From Parietaria judaica (taxonomy: Eukaryota; Streptophyta; Magnoliopsida; Rosales; Urticaceae): DNA of 64,000 nt. Positions 52,153-64,000 of the stretch are shown piece by piece. The stretch spans positions 13,758,001 to 13,822,000 of the forward strand of contig OX940864.1 in NCBI GenBank assembly GCA_954871525.1, in the 5' to 3' direction. Under the pieces are notes generated by a model, which saw only the letters and a program-made list of their open reading frames with translations, was not told the DNA's origin and searched no databases. Position 1 is the first letter of the stretch; each line of letters starts with the position of its first letter. Made by a program: the position numbers and the translations under genes.

Positions 52153-54308
52153 TTAATGAGAGTCTTGGAAAGTTGAGTTGAGAGTGTTGGCAACGTCGAC
52201 GACAAATCGGTATCTGACGTCTCCTCTGGAAAGACGTTCCATTGCGGTGTTGACGTAATTCATCGAAACCACTTCGACTTGAGACGTGATATTGTGTTTC
52301 GCCGCGAAATCCAGCATTTCTTGCGTCTCTTTCATCCCTCCGATGCAACTCCCACCCACTATCTTCCTTCCTGTAAATGTCCGTATACCGTTTTATACAT
52401 TAGGATAATTTTCAGAATCAAAATCATGAGCCCCGACCGCTTTTAACAAACCAGGAACCGAGGAATGGTTCATGCAGGCCCGGCCCTGATTAGCCTAGGG
52501 CCTCGACATAAAACAAGCAACTTAGGGCCGGCCCTGGGTTCATGATTTAATATCTGTCTTCCTTCCAATATATAATGTCGTTTACGTGCATGGCAGTATT
52601 AATATGAAATATCCAACAATTTATATGACCCAATATTAAACCTATTTATATATATATATAGACTTACCCAAAAGCAAAGGAAAGACAGGGAGCTCGAGGG
52701 GCTTATCAGGAGCACCAAGCATGATGAGCTTGCCTTGAGACTTGAGAAGATTGAGAAGAGGCGCAAGTGAATGCGCTGCAGACACCGTGTCAATTATGCC
52801 GTCCATTGTGCTCATGCAACCCTTCACAATCATTCAAAAATATATGAACATAGAACTCTACGCGAGCTTAATTTTCGAGAAAACAAACTCGCCTAAGCAA
52901 AGTACCGACCGACCTTGCACAACAGTTTTAAACCGTCGTGTAAGTTTGCGCAACAATTTTCGAAAACTGCTGTGAAAGCTTCTACGACACAACATAGCAC
53001 AAAGGTGTAATCTAATCTGTAGTTTAGTGAATTTTGGAAACTTATTAATCATTTATTTCTTTAATCACGTAACATCTGAAAATTACTCTATATTTCTTTA
53101 TTTTGAAAAATTATTTCCCGAGATTTTTATGGACACCCCTCAGTTTAGGACTATTTAAGACGGTTTGATAATGAGTTTTAGACAATTTAGGATAATTTTA
53201 TACTATGTGTTTAGACACTTTTGTACTAGGTTTTAGACAGTTAAAATGAGAGGCATAATTATTCAGAAAAGCTTGTGAAATAGTTTTTCAAATAAAAAAA
53301 TTGGAATAATTTTCAAATATTATTTGATTTGGGGAATAGCTCACCCCCGTGACATAAAATTGATAAATCGCTCACAATTTTGTATTTATAAAATTTAGAG
53401 TTCATGCAGTGTAACAAAAAAGAAAAAAGTCTAACTCGCATCTGATCTTGGTCACGGCTGACCAAAAATGAATTGGCGCCGAGGACTTCGACGGCCTCGT
53501 GTTTCTTGCTCAGCGACGTGCTGATCACGGTGACGTTGACGCCCATGGCCTTGGCGAATTTGACGGCCAAGTGCCCCAACCCGCCTAGCCCCACCACGCC
53601 CAATCGCATGCCCGGTTTATCGAGGCCGAAGAATCTTAAGGGGCTGTAAACGGTGATACCGGCGCAGAGGAGCGGAGCGGCACCCACCGGAGGTAGGCTC
53701 TCCGGCACACGCAGAACGAACTGCTCATCAGCCACCATCACGTCGGAGAATCCACCACGTGTTGCAGTCCCGTCAGGACACACTGCGTTGCACGTGGGTA
53801 CGATCTCCGGGCAGTAGTTCTCGAGGTCGTTGGTGCAGCTGTCGCACGCGGTGCAGGAGCCAACCATGTAGCCCACGCCGACGGTGTCGCCGGGTTTGAA
53901 TTTCGTCACTTGGCTGCCGGTTTCCGTTACTACGCCGATAATCTCATGCCTGTTTTGAATGAATAAAACGGTAAAGTCTATAAGAATAGTTCTACTTGTA
54001 TGAGTAATATTTAACTTCATATCTTTAGATATTGAAAATAAAATCCCGTTTTTAAGAAGTATTTTTAATTAAAGATAAAAGCTCGAAATCTCGTTGCGTG
54101 AATTCAAATCTCAACTAAATCAAACTTTTTAAAAATAAAATAAACATCCTTTTTTGAGAAGCTTACCCAGGCACTACTGGGTAGATAGAATTGGCCCACT
54201 CATTCTTGATTATGTGCAAATCAGTATGGCATATTCCACAATATAACACTTTCATCACTACATCTTTCAACCCAGTTTCCCTGCAACCAAACAATATATT
54301 AAATTCAA

Positions 54309-54345
<37 letters not shown>

Positions 54346-54809
54346 GTAAAAGCAAACACAGTTGGAAGAGTCTAGCGGCAGAGCAAAAAATTACATATCG
54401 GAATATCGGAAGGGCAAGAGGTTAAAACTTTACCGAAAATTGCAATTAGAAGGTTATATTATATTTTCATTAAAAATTAAGAGAAGTTAAAATACAATTT
54501 TATATGAATTTACAACGAAAAATAAAAATTTAAGCTTTAACTTATAAGTGCGTATCATTATTTGTGTTTAAGGACTAAAGGTTTGTTTCTGTGTTTGTAT
54601 AACCCTAATGGTTTTTTGTTACTACGGTTTCATCCGTCATACATATGGTTAAACCTCAAACGGTTGCGATGCTAATTAAAGCCATATTTTCGAGAAAACG
54701 AAAAGGAAAACCTTCTAGAGAAATGGAAAGGAGAGAGGAACCCGGAAGACTCTGTGGCTGCCCATCCAAAGGCCTTCTTCGGGAGTTCTTCATGACAAGA
54801 ATTCAACAT
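52153..54809 (-). CDS. CAD: Cinnamyl alcohol dehydrogenase family protein
   Basis: Five exons, 54712-54809, 54167-54280, 53436-53949, 52668-52821 and 52153-52370, join to 365 residues, the usual size. It is a Zn-dependent, NADP(H)-linked medium-chain alcohol dehydrogenase. Catalytic zinc ligands: Cys47 (YCGICHTD), His72 (GHE) and Cys166 (LLCAGITVY). Structural zinc cysteines: 103, 106, 109 and 117. The Rossmann motif GLGGLG is at 191-196. The first exon is short but recognisable by KAFGWAA and LSPFHFSRR. Members reduce hydroxycinnamaldehydes for lignin or act on other aldehydes (including the mannitol-dehydrogenase-like clade); substrate cannot be told from sequence. A 62-bp MITE lies in intron 4. 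The neighbouring RLP relic converges on it from the left. Confidence 0.93.
52475..52536. mobile_element. 62-bp hAT-type miniature element
   Basis: Ends caggcccggccctga and tagggccggccctg are near-perfect inverted repeats. Perfect 8-bp target duplications, ggttcatg, flank it (52467-52474 and 52537-52544). It lies in CAD intron 4. Same ends as the 228-bp element at 33350-33577; almost nothing remains between the termini. Confidence 0.88.
54309..54345. repeat. AAT trinucleotide microsatellite
   Basis: About 12 repeats of the trinucleotide in CAD intron 1, close to the acceptor of exon 2. Confidence 0.9.
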
Positions 54810-55413
54810 CTTTTTTTCTTTCTCTCTTTCTGTCGACAAAATAAATTGATAATGAGCTTATAGGACTATACAAGTGATGATAATATATATATATACACAC
54901 ACATAGATACAATGGATGAGTGTGACCGACCAATGAGTGTTACGTTGTATTTAGTTATATCATGTATGTGTCCACAAGGTCATCGTATGAACAGGCCAAA
55001 GTCATTAGCAACAACTACTTGTGTTGTCGTTTTTCTCCCAATAAAAAGAAGGCAAAACATATGTTCGTTGTCATTTATTTTCACCAAAAAAAAAAAACGA
55101 GTAAAGGACTTAAAACATGTATTCTCAATATGGCAGCATCTACTTCAATTTCCATCAAAATACTTAAACACATGTATTGTTTATGGCTAAACTGACTTTT
55201 TCTTCACTCTCAATGTATATCAAATCGTAAATAAACATATTATTCGAGATTAATATTCTTATTTAATTTGCTTCAGTTAAGATGAGTTTTTTCTATAAAA
55301 ATAAAAATAAAATTGTAGAAGAGGGTATTTTGAAGAATTATCCTATACAAATAAATAAATTTAATATTTTATTCATAATTCCGTTAATTTTCTGCTAAAT
55401 TGACGCTGCATAT
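54810..55413. other. CAD promoter side and AT-rich spacer
   Basis: Upstream DNA of CAD (minus strand). AT-rich, with a short TA/CA repeat near 54882-54903 and no recognised gene. Confidence 0.45.
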
Positions 55414-56067
55414 TGTTGGGAGAAAGCGCAACGCAACGGAATCTCAATATCTCCCAATAGCCGCTGAAATATGAAGGCGATAATAATCGAAACACAGCCA
55501 CGAACACGAGACAATTTTAGCGTGGAAAAAACCCCCAAAACGGAGTAAAAAACCACGGGACCCGTAGGCCGCTTAAAATCCACTATAATCAAGAGTGAGG
55601 TACAAACGAAGTCTTCTCTAGATAAAACTAGAGGCATACATCATCATCATCAAGATCGAACACCAATCTCGGATTACAACAAACAAGCAAGAGAAGAATT
55701 TGTGAAAAACGTTCTCACAAAATAGCCTCTGGTTTCCACACTTCAGACCGCTCTAGAAACATCCAAACCACATCTCCACCGTTCGGAACATACCTCTATG
55801 TCTTAGGAACGTTCTGTCCAAAAATCACGACGATCCAATGGTGAACGACTGCGCACTGACGATTTTCCTGAGGGTCGACGAAACTATGCGGGAACCGCGA
55901 ATTTCTTTCTTTTCTCTTGCACTTGTTTATCTCACACTTCTTCACTCTTTCTTTTCTTCATCTCATCTAAGTCATTTGTGATCTAGGCTTCATGGGCCGG
56001 ATACATGAATCAGTGGGTAAAAAATAACCCACATTGTTGGGCCTCCAAATAGGAGGGACACCCAACA
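55414..56067 (-). mobile_element. Solo LTR, 654 bp
   Basis: Begins tgttgggag and ends cacccaaca, flanked by a perfect 5-bp target duplication, catat (55409-55413 and 56068-56072). On the minus strand it opens with the common plant LTR start tgttgggtgtcc, so that is the likely transcriptional direction. No internal region or second LTR. Confidence 0.88.
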
Positions 56068-56662
56068 CATATTAAGTTAATTCCGCGCTCAAGTCATAAA
56101 AAATACTATTTCTGCTATTTTAATAGAAGAGCCAAATCACATCATGCCTCGTAATCGAGGGGCTAGAGGAGCTGTGGTGAATTTATTAAGGCCCGAGTGG
56201 GTCGACCGCCCCCACTTGATCCAAGTCCATTATTTTTAATAAACAAAAATACACAGTTTATATGTATACATAATGTATCTCATATATAAAGAAAATTGAC
56301 ATTCTAGAGAATTGCCTCGATTTTAGTTATCTCTTCTTTCTTATGAGATCTTAGTTCAAATCTCAATCAACTTAATATATATATATATATATATATGTAT
56401 TATTATATATATTTAATATACTATAATATTTACGAGCATGATAATAAATGAAAAATTTATATAATCCGGACCACTGGTTTAGTGGTCCTTCCCATCGATG
56501 AAAATTCAATGTCTATCTACTTACTTTGGCTGAATGACCAACTCTTACGAGCCACGTAAACAACAACAAAATTCATTTTATCTTCAGTTTTGAATAACAC
56601 AAAATTCTGTTTGTGTTGAAAATAATGATAGTACATTGTCTTGTAATACACATATAATAAAC

Positions 56663-56715
<53 letters not shown>

Positions 56716-56780
56716 CATTCGTTGTATCAATTTTTCCTTGTTTACATTGCTAGGCAAAATGTTTATTGAACACAAGGAAC
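56068..56780. other. AT-rich spacer
   Basis: No gene seen. Contains two AT microsatellites, the longer at about 56665-56712, and a tRNA-like phrase ttagttcaaatctcaatc near 56347 that may be a SINE relic. Confidence 0.4.
56665..56712. repeat. AT dinucleotide microsatellite
   Basis: About 24 repeats of TA, uninterrupted. Confidence 0.9.
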
Positions 56781-57316
56781 TAGGGGTGAAACCGGGTATC
56801 TAAAAATTGATACCCGGTACCCGAAATCCGGGTATCTAATTTTTGATACCCGGTATCCGGTTTTGAAATCGGATTCGGAACCCGGATCCGTTTGTTTTTT
56901 TAATTTTTTTTTATAAATATATTATCTCAAAATAAACATTGTCTCATAAATAAAAACATATATCCATTGTCTTAAAATTAAAATGCATAAAAAAACATAG
57001 TCTCGCGTTCGTTTCCGCCATCATTTTTTCGTTCCGCGCATCAAGCATCATCAACATCAATTGTAAACATATGATATGACAATAATAAATCAACATCAAT
57101 TGTAAACATATGATATGACAATAATAAAAAAAAGTATTACAAGTCAAATAAACATGAGATAAAAATAATTAAATAAAATTAAAGGAAAATAAAATAATTA
57201 AAAAAAATTCGGGTATTAAACCGGGTACCGGGTACCCGGTTTCTATGATTTCAATACCCGGATTCGGATTCGGATTCGGATTTTTACCCGGTTTTCCGGT
57301 TTTATTTTCACCCCTA
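56781..57316. mobile_element. 536-bp hAT-type element (TAGGGGTG family)
   Basis: Terminal inverted repeats taggggtgaaa / tttcaccccta with a perfect 8-bp target duplication, caaggaac (56773-56780 and 57317-57324). Subterminal DNA is made of repeats such as gatacccggtacccg. The AT-rich middle carries a 49-bp tandem duplication (near 57047-57127, catcaattgtaaacatatga). No transposase. Confidence 0.93.
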
Positions 57317-58896
57317 CAAGGAACACACATTTAGAGACAAATGCGAAAGCATAGATAGATCGAATAGCTAAATTTTCGGTCATTGATTTCCTTGAAGAAT
57401 GAAGACCCCTACACGTGTAGGTAAAAATCATAATGTTGTTATAACGAGATAATTTCCTTCGAAATTTTAAATTATATATATTTGAGTTCACATTAGAATA
57501 TCATTCTTCCTTGGTAAGTTGTTGGTTTATATTTTTTGTTATCAATGTGATGGTGCTTATCAATAATAAAGTCAAGTACTATCAATAATTTGGCAACTAC
57601 AAGTGACAATTAGCAAACAAAAAAAACGACATTATTTTGTGATACGGCAGAGACATTGAGAACGACTATAACAATGAAACGACATGTATTGCATTTGGCA
57701 ATTAAAAATAAAAATCGTCAGTTAGTGATTGAGAAAACGCCTTACTTATGTCGTATTTCAAGCTTATTAATACAATTTTATAAGTCAATTTCATGTTTAT
57801 AGTCGTTTTCCTTTTTTTGTTTTACCTGCTATAATATAATGCGGGCTTTCTCTATAGTTTTACTGTCGTTTTTTATTATTCTCAGTACAAGCTTTGTCGT
57901 TTTATTTATTATTTGTCCTAATCATGTCGTTTCAAGTATTTCTGTCGTTTCGCCATTCGATTCGTTTTAAAAATTCGTTTAACTCGTCGTTTCCACTATC
58001 AATGGACTGGTTAATGTCTATGTATTGCAAGATTCAATTTCAAACCAAGATACGAGTGTATTTACCATTCTCAATGTGAATAAATTGTATTTTGCTCTCG
58101 CTTATCCTCTTAATAAACATATTTAGAAACAAATTATTGGCATAAGTACCTAATGCCCACTTCTTTAGGATAGTATTTATATTAAATATTTTAGATACAT
58201 ATGCTCATATTTATAAAAATAGACGATGACACTAGAAAGTAAAAAGTAATAGTTGGATTCGATATATAGTAAATGTAGGTCATTTTACAATAACAATCTA
58301 AAAACAATTTTGCTCAAAATTTTCAAGATATTTTCTCACGAGGTGTAGTCCAATAATTTTATGGTAAAAATATGGCTTAGGGATTTGAAGTTTTAAGTCT
58401 TAACTAGTAGTGTTACTTTGAGCCAATAATAATACATTAATTATATAATATTTGGTTAGTTGGAGTCTGTTGCATCTACCGTTAAGATTTCACTTTTGAA
58501 TGATTCAAGTTATAACAGAGGAGTTTTCACCCTAATTTAAACATACACGTAGTTGTTGCCCATGGTAATATGATATGAAGTACTCTTCTCGTCCGGATCG
58601 CACTTGTCGGAAGACTTAAAAGGTTTAACAAGACTCGTCTTTCAATTAAAAAAATATATATAATGTAACATTGTCAATATTCAATAGTACCCCTTCCAAA
58701 AATTACATTCAACCGAAAAAATCTTAGTTGTGTTTTTCTTAAATATATTATTTATTTAACTATAAATTTTATAAATTAATGTAGAGATCATAAATTTTTA
58801 TTATATAATCAAATTTATTAATTTAATAATATTTAAAAAATATAATTTAATCAAAATCATTAATCAAAGAATAGTTTTTTTCTTCGTAAAAACAAA
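57317..58896. other. AT-rich spacer with dispersed gtcgttt motifs
   Basis: No gene recognised. Between about 57620 and 57990 the motif gtcgttt or its complement aaacgac recurs at least eight times at irregular spacing, which suggests a degraded repeat element, but no ends were found. Confidence 0.4.
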
Positions 58897-59354
58897 GGGT
58901 TAATGACGGCAAAAATATTAAAAGTTTGATCAAAGAACCCCTTGTGTAGTAAAAATTTAAAAGTGGTGGCAAAAGTATCTAAAGTCGGATTTTGGGCGTT
59001 GACCACTCCATTTTCGTAACGCAGTTAACTTACCCGTTAACTTTAGCCACGTGGACAAACGTGGGTTGCTGACATGACAATTTTTGCCACGTGGACGAGC
59101 CCAATTAGGAGTTTAATTCATTGTTTTGTCGTAAACGAGGCTGATGTGGGCTCGTCCACGTGGCAAAAAATTGCTATGTCAGCAACCCACGTTTGTCCAC
59201 GTGGCCAGAGTTAACGGGTAAGTTAACTGCGTTACGAGAATGGAGTGGTCAATGCCCCAAATGTGACTTTGAGTATTTTTGCCACCACTTTTAGACTTTG
59301 AGTACACAAAGAGTTATTTGACCAAACTTTAGGTATTTTCGCCGTCATTAACCC
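58897..59354. mobile_element. 458-bp Mutator-like foldback element
   Basis: Ends gggttaatgacggc and gccgtcattaaccc are perfect inverted repeats. Flanks carry a perfect 10-bp target duplication, taaaaacaaa (58887-58896 and 59355-59364), as in Mutator-like elements. The arms are inverted copies of each other over nearly the whole length, with shared blocks such as gcagttaacttacccgttaa and tgccacgtggacgagcccaa; the short centre (about 59105-59145) is unpaired. A transcript would form a long hairpin. It ends about 190 bp before the VIRILIZER ATG. Confidence 0.92.
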
Positions 59355-59541
59355 TAAAAACAAATCAAAAGAAATTAATTAAAGCTGTAGAAGCCCTTCC
59401 GTTCTTCCTTCCCACGCTCTCACTCTGCTCTGACTCCGACGCCAAGAAAGCTCAAGACCTCTCCTTCTCCTCCATTCTCAAACCCTAGATTTCCAGCTCC
59501 ATGTTTCCCTGAACGAATCCCACTCCGAGATCCTTCCTGCC

Positions 59542-62500
59542 ATGGGTCGCCCGGAGCCCTGCGTGCTCTTCGCTCAGACATTCGTCCATCCCAATCTCGA
59601 CGAGTACGTCGACGAGGTAATTCTTCCATTGAGCTTCGTTTGTTGCACTGAATTTGAATGATTCCGTGTCTTGATTGAGTGATGAGACCCTTTCGCTGTG
59701 TTCCTTGGTGGTTCCATTGAGCTTTGTTTGTTTGTTGCATTGAATTTGAATCAGTCCGTGCGTTGATTGAGTGACGAGACGCTTTCATTGTGTTTCTCAG
59801 GTGCTGTTCAATGAGCCTGTTGTCATCACAGCTTGTGAGTTCTTGGAACAGAACGCGTCGTCGGTCTCGCACTCTGTAGCGCTTGTCGGGTAAAGTCTGC
59901 TCTGCTTATCTTTACACATTTTCGTTCCGGTGACTGGAAATTATGAGAATGTCATCATTTGAACATGAAAGCTCTGATATTTTGATAAATCGCTTCCTGG
60001 TTCTTTGTCGGGGATTACGATTTGTTGTTGGAAATTAGAGAGGCTTGGTTTGAGGGGCTTACTTAATAATGTACAAGGAGAAGTTGTGAAATTTGATGTA
60101 TTTTTGTGGGTTATCTGTCTTAGGGCGACTGCACCACCTTCTTTTGCTCTCGAGGTATTCGTTCAGTGTGAAGGGGAGACAAGGTTCCGACGTCTTTGTC
60201 AGCCATTTCTGTATTCTCATTCGTCTTCGAATGTGCTAGAAGTAGAGGTAATTATTGCGTTAACGTGCTTGAGTTTTTATTGTTTATTTACTTATATATA
60301 ATTATAGATGTCAACTGATTGAAGATTTCTTGTAGAAAATCGTCAACAACATTGACAGGTTTGTTTCAGTCATTAAATGAAGGGGTTGGGATTGAATTAT
60401 TATTTTACTTTTGCCTTTTAATTACTAATGTGGCGTAGTTGATTGGATATTTAAAAACTACAACGACAAATATTTGGAGGGTTTTAACCATAAAATGAGA
60501 GTTAGTAGTTAAATGTTGGGTAGTTTTTATCCTTGGCGTATGCCGATTCTAGTCTCACATAATCTTATATGCTATGATTATGCCTAAACATGGTATATGT
60601 GAATTATTTCTAGACAATGGGAAGCCCATACTTAGGAAGTATAAGGAAAAGAGGGATGGAGTGAATGAGAAAACAAGCGGATAAGAGGGCATGTCAGAGG
60701 GATGGGAAGGCGGTAAAATATAACCTAGTAAACAATTATTGACTTAAATTCTTATCCATGATAGCTTACTAGTTACTAGTAAATGATACACCTGAATTCT
60801 GTCATCTAAAAATGTTAATACTATATTGATCTGTCATTTTTTATTGACATATCTTTTTCTGGTCATTCTAGTGCATTTTTTAATCCTTTTATTTGATTAC
60901 AGGCGGTTGTCACCAATCATTTGGTCGTCAGAGGCAGCTACCGCAGTCTGAGTTTGGTAATATATGGAAACACAGCTGAGGATTTGGGGCAGCTTAACAT
61001 TGAGTTTGACGACAGCTCTATAACTAATCTCGTTAGCTCAGTTGATGGAAAATTTGAAGACCTTCCTCTTCCCTTACGTTTAAATAATATGACTATGGAA
61101 GAACCTATATTGGCTTTGAAGGCTTTGTCTTTAACCCTACCTGGATCAGATATGCCGATTGAGGCCAAGCGAATTTTACAGGTTTTATTAAAGAGTTGCG
61201 AGTCTCCAAATCTGGATACTGATGGATTGTGTAAAATTATTAGCATAGTAGTCTCTGCAGCATCATGTTTTGCGACCCATGATTATGCGCAATTGCCGAG
61301 TTTTATTAATGAAGCTGTAAAGGATCTTTCTAAGCTTTTTCAAGATGTCAACTTATTGGAAGATGGAATTTCAGTTGAGAGCGAGTCCGATATGCCTACT
61401 TCTAAGGAATTAGTTGACATGCTAAGGAGATTCTTTTGTTTTAAGGGGGATTCCCTCTGCATTGGGCATCACCTTGTCTCAAAGGTGTGATACAGTTACT
61501 TTATTTACCACTTTTACAGTGTTTTTTACCTAATAAAGTTACCTCACAATATGCACTTCCTCTCTCTTCCCTCCTTCCATCGTTCATGCCAAGTCGATTT
61601 CTATAGTTTTATGCTATCATTAATCAATAATTAAGAGTACATCTAATACCCTAATGGAAGCTAGTAAAACAATAATAATAGTAATTAGCTGGAATTAGTT
61701 CCTACAGAAGAAACCTGTATTCCATTAGCTATAGTTACAATGACTAACTGGATGTAGCTGCTATTAGAAAGGGATAAAGTAAACTACAAATTATTTGATA
61801 GAGTAGTTACAGCTGATTATAATGCATGCGTAATATTCATCCATGAATGATTGACCCTTTCCACACTATAACTTTATAAATTTCTACTCTTCTCATCTAT
61901 TGAGTTTCAGAGTACGCATGTCGTTTTGGGATTGAGCGTGGCTCTTATTTTGTGCTCTGGTCGGGAGAGCTGCTTTCACTTCGTCAATGGCGGTGGAATG
62001 GATGAGATTGGTTATCTTCTATGTCATGGCAGCCAGAATTGTACTGCTTCGACCTTGCTATTACTCGGTGTCATTGAGCAGGCCACAAGGTTCTCTTTCG
62101 GCTGTGAAGGTTTTTTAGGGTGGTGGCCTCGTGAAGAAGAGAAGTTACCAACTGGTATAAGCGAATGTTATGAAAAATTGTTGAATCTCTTACTACAACG
62201 ACCCCGGCACGCCGTGGCTTCTGTTGCAACCCGTGTTCTTCATCGCTTAAGATTATATGAAGTTGTTTTAAGATATGAGGTATATAAGATTTGATCGATT
62301 ACATTTCTTCAGCGTTGCTACATTTAATTGAATTAGCATATAATAGTTGTTTTGGTATCTCAGTCTGCAGTTCTATCTATACTGGAAGGAGTTTCTAATT
62401 CTGGCGGGATTTTAAGTGCCATTCCTGATTTGCTTATCAGCGCAAAATCCGAACTGAAAATGCTCTTGGTCAGTTGAATTTTTATTTCCTTCTTTTCTTA

Positions 62501-64000
62501 ATGTATCTGCAACATGAAGAACAATAATAAGAATTGGTAATGAAACAAAACATAACGAGCTCATAAGCCAATAGTAATCACCAAAGAGATGCAAATTTGG
62601 TAATCAACGCTAAATCAAAGGACCATTCCCTTGAGAACTCGACCAAAGCTCTGCAAAACAATGTCTTGTCATACCGATAAAATAGAATATAAAACCGTCT
62701 CAATGCCCGGAGCCACTAACATGAGAGATTAGGGTTTCCAGTCTTTCCCTTATTGTTACCAAAATTAAACCAGTTATAATTAAAACATAATTAAAGTGCT
62801 CAAACGGACATAACAAAATACTAAATGACTGTTTTGCCTTTCTTGTTGGTACTGGAGGCTTATGAAGCAAATACGTAGTTCTCTAATTTGTAGTTTTGGA
62901 TAAATTTTCTGCAGAACTTGATAAATTTGGGTAGTCCGATTGACGACCCTTCTCCAGTCGCTCAAGCTACCAGATCACTGAACCTCGGGCATATAGAAGG
63001 CGTGTTGTCATATAAAGCATCCAGTACCTTGATTGCAGCTTCAGATTGTTGCTTTCTGAATCAAGAAGTTGATTTACATGTACTTTCACTTCTCAAGGTA
63101 CATTACAGTCTTTTAATAGTTGGAGATTTAACTCAATATATATATGTAATTTAGGTGGAAAATTGGATGGAAATTCAACAATACATTTTTTTTTTTGTAA
63201 CTTGTAAGGTCAAATACAGATGTTAATGTGTTTATATTATAAAGTTAGATATTAACTATATTAATAACACATAAGCTTCTGTACAAGTTGCAAAAAACCT
63301 GGCTTTTTTTTAGTTTCCATCTATTTACGTCCAAATTAATGGTGAAAGACTGAATCCGCAACAAAATGCTAATAGAGGGATCATTCAGCTCTTTTATCTT
63401 TTCTTTCCTGAGGACCCATTCCCACACACTTAATAGAGGGACCGTTGAGCCAATAACGGGTATATATATTTATTCGGAGATATGTGAACTCAAAATATAT
63501 ACTTGCTTTATATATTTGAAATGGTGATAACTTTGTATTCTCTTGGTTCTATGAAAAATAAAATGTCTGCAAAACAGGAGAGAGGTTTCCTACCACTGTC
63601 AGTTGCATTGCTATCATCGTCGGCTTTAATTTCAGAAGTTGGACATTGTACCGATGTATTTGCGGATATTTCGTCATCCATTCAGGCTATAATCATATCG
63701 CTTCTCTCCTGTCGCTCAGGTCCTTTTCCCCATCTATTTTTTTTTTCTTTCTAGTTGGGTAATTACAACCTAGAAGGTAACCCTGAGGGTAAAAGAGTAA
63801 TATACAAACTAAATACATATTACACAAATATTCTACTATTACCCATTATTTACTATCTGAGATGTAGGATCACACGATTTACAAATATGTTTTCTTAACC
63901 AGGTCTCATTTTCCTTCTACACCAGCCTGATCTTTGTGCAACGTTAATGGACGCCCTCAAGGGGGTTGATAATGTCAACAAGGATACTTGCCTTCCCCTT
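59542..64000 (+). CDS. VIR: VIRILIZER homologue, m6A writer complex (5' part)
   Basis: Nine exons are present: 59542-59616, 59801-59889, 60124-60247, 60903-61484, 61911-62279, 62364-62468, 62915-63097, 63578-63719 and 63903 to the window end. They encode about 589 residues; the family protein is much longer, so the gene continues beyond 64000. VIR is a large scaffold of the methyltransferase complex (with MTA, MTB, FIP37 and HAKAI) that deposits N6-methyladenosine on mRNA in the nucleus. The N-terminus MGRPEPCVLFAQTFVHPNLD, the EPVVITACEFLEQNASS block and VVTNHLVVRGSYRSLSL are near-identical to Arabidopsis VIR as I recall it. The ATG at 59542 is fixed by that match. Frame is open throughout. 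Confidence 0.95.

Noticed and set aside
54645..54863. Plus-strand 72-codon open frame
   Set aside because: It is antisense to CAD exon 1 (54712-54809), whose minus-strand frame carries the conserved FGWAA and SPFHFSRR segments.
59420..59872. Minus-strand 150-codon open frame
   Set aside because: It overlaps VIRILIZER exons 1 and 2 in antisense and has no recognisable domain.

Overview
This window is nuclear DNA from a flowering plant, almost certainly a eudicot. Genes are intron-rich with GT-AG junctions, coding exons sit in AT-rich DNA, and the proteins are plant-specific (chloroplast RNA-binding protein CP33, syntaxin of plants, cinnamyl alcohol dehydrogenase, plant VIRILIZER). Introns and spacers are full of plant transposons. 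The species could not be determined. All exon coordinates were derived by reading splice sites by eye and checking that each joined model has a length divisible by three and no internal stop.

Layout, left to right: a CXE15-like carboxylesterase (minus, 549-5146, two exons split by a 3.6 kb intron holding retroelement DNA); spacer with repeat remnants; a mitochondrial D-lactate dehydrogenase, DLD (minus, 8799-17411, 18 exons) carrying a truncated chromovirus, an internally deleted Copia element and a hAT miniature element in three introns; a 2.8 kb non-autonomous hAT element containing a nested solo LTR (18120-20911); CP33 (plus, 21140-23343); a LINE remnant; a SYP121-type syntaxin (minus, 25472-26727); a block of solo LTRs and a hAT element (27287-29918); TRAPPIII subunit TRS85/TRAPPC8 (minus, 30845-41028, 28 exons); a hAT element containing an LTR (41443-42867); a DExH3-type RNA helicase (plus, 43416-50476, 16 exons); a broken receptor-like-protein tail; a cinnamyl alcohol dehydrogenase (minus, 52153-54809); a TE-rich spacer with a solo LTR, a hAT element and a 458-bp foldback element; and the first nine exons of VIRILIZER (plus, 59542 to the window end).

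The genes are unrelated housekeeping and regulatory loci, not a pathway or operon. Two adjacent pairs match neighbours known in Arabidopsis: CXE15 with DLD, and CP33 with a SYP12-group syntaxin. The window therefore reads as an ancestral gene order repeatedly invaded by transposons. I found no convincing undescribed multi-gene system. The most unusual material is in the mobile DNA: a Copia derivative with apparently identical LTRs whose coding region has collapsed to a gag start plus an RNase H tail, an LTR flanked by an 84-bp direct duplication, a 62-bp hAT miniature with perfect target-site duplication, and a long foldback element just upstream of VIRILIZER.
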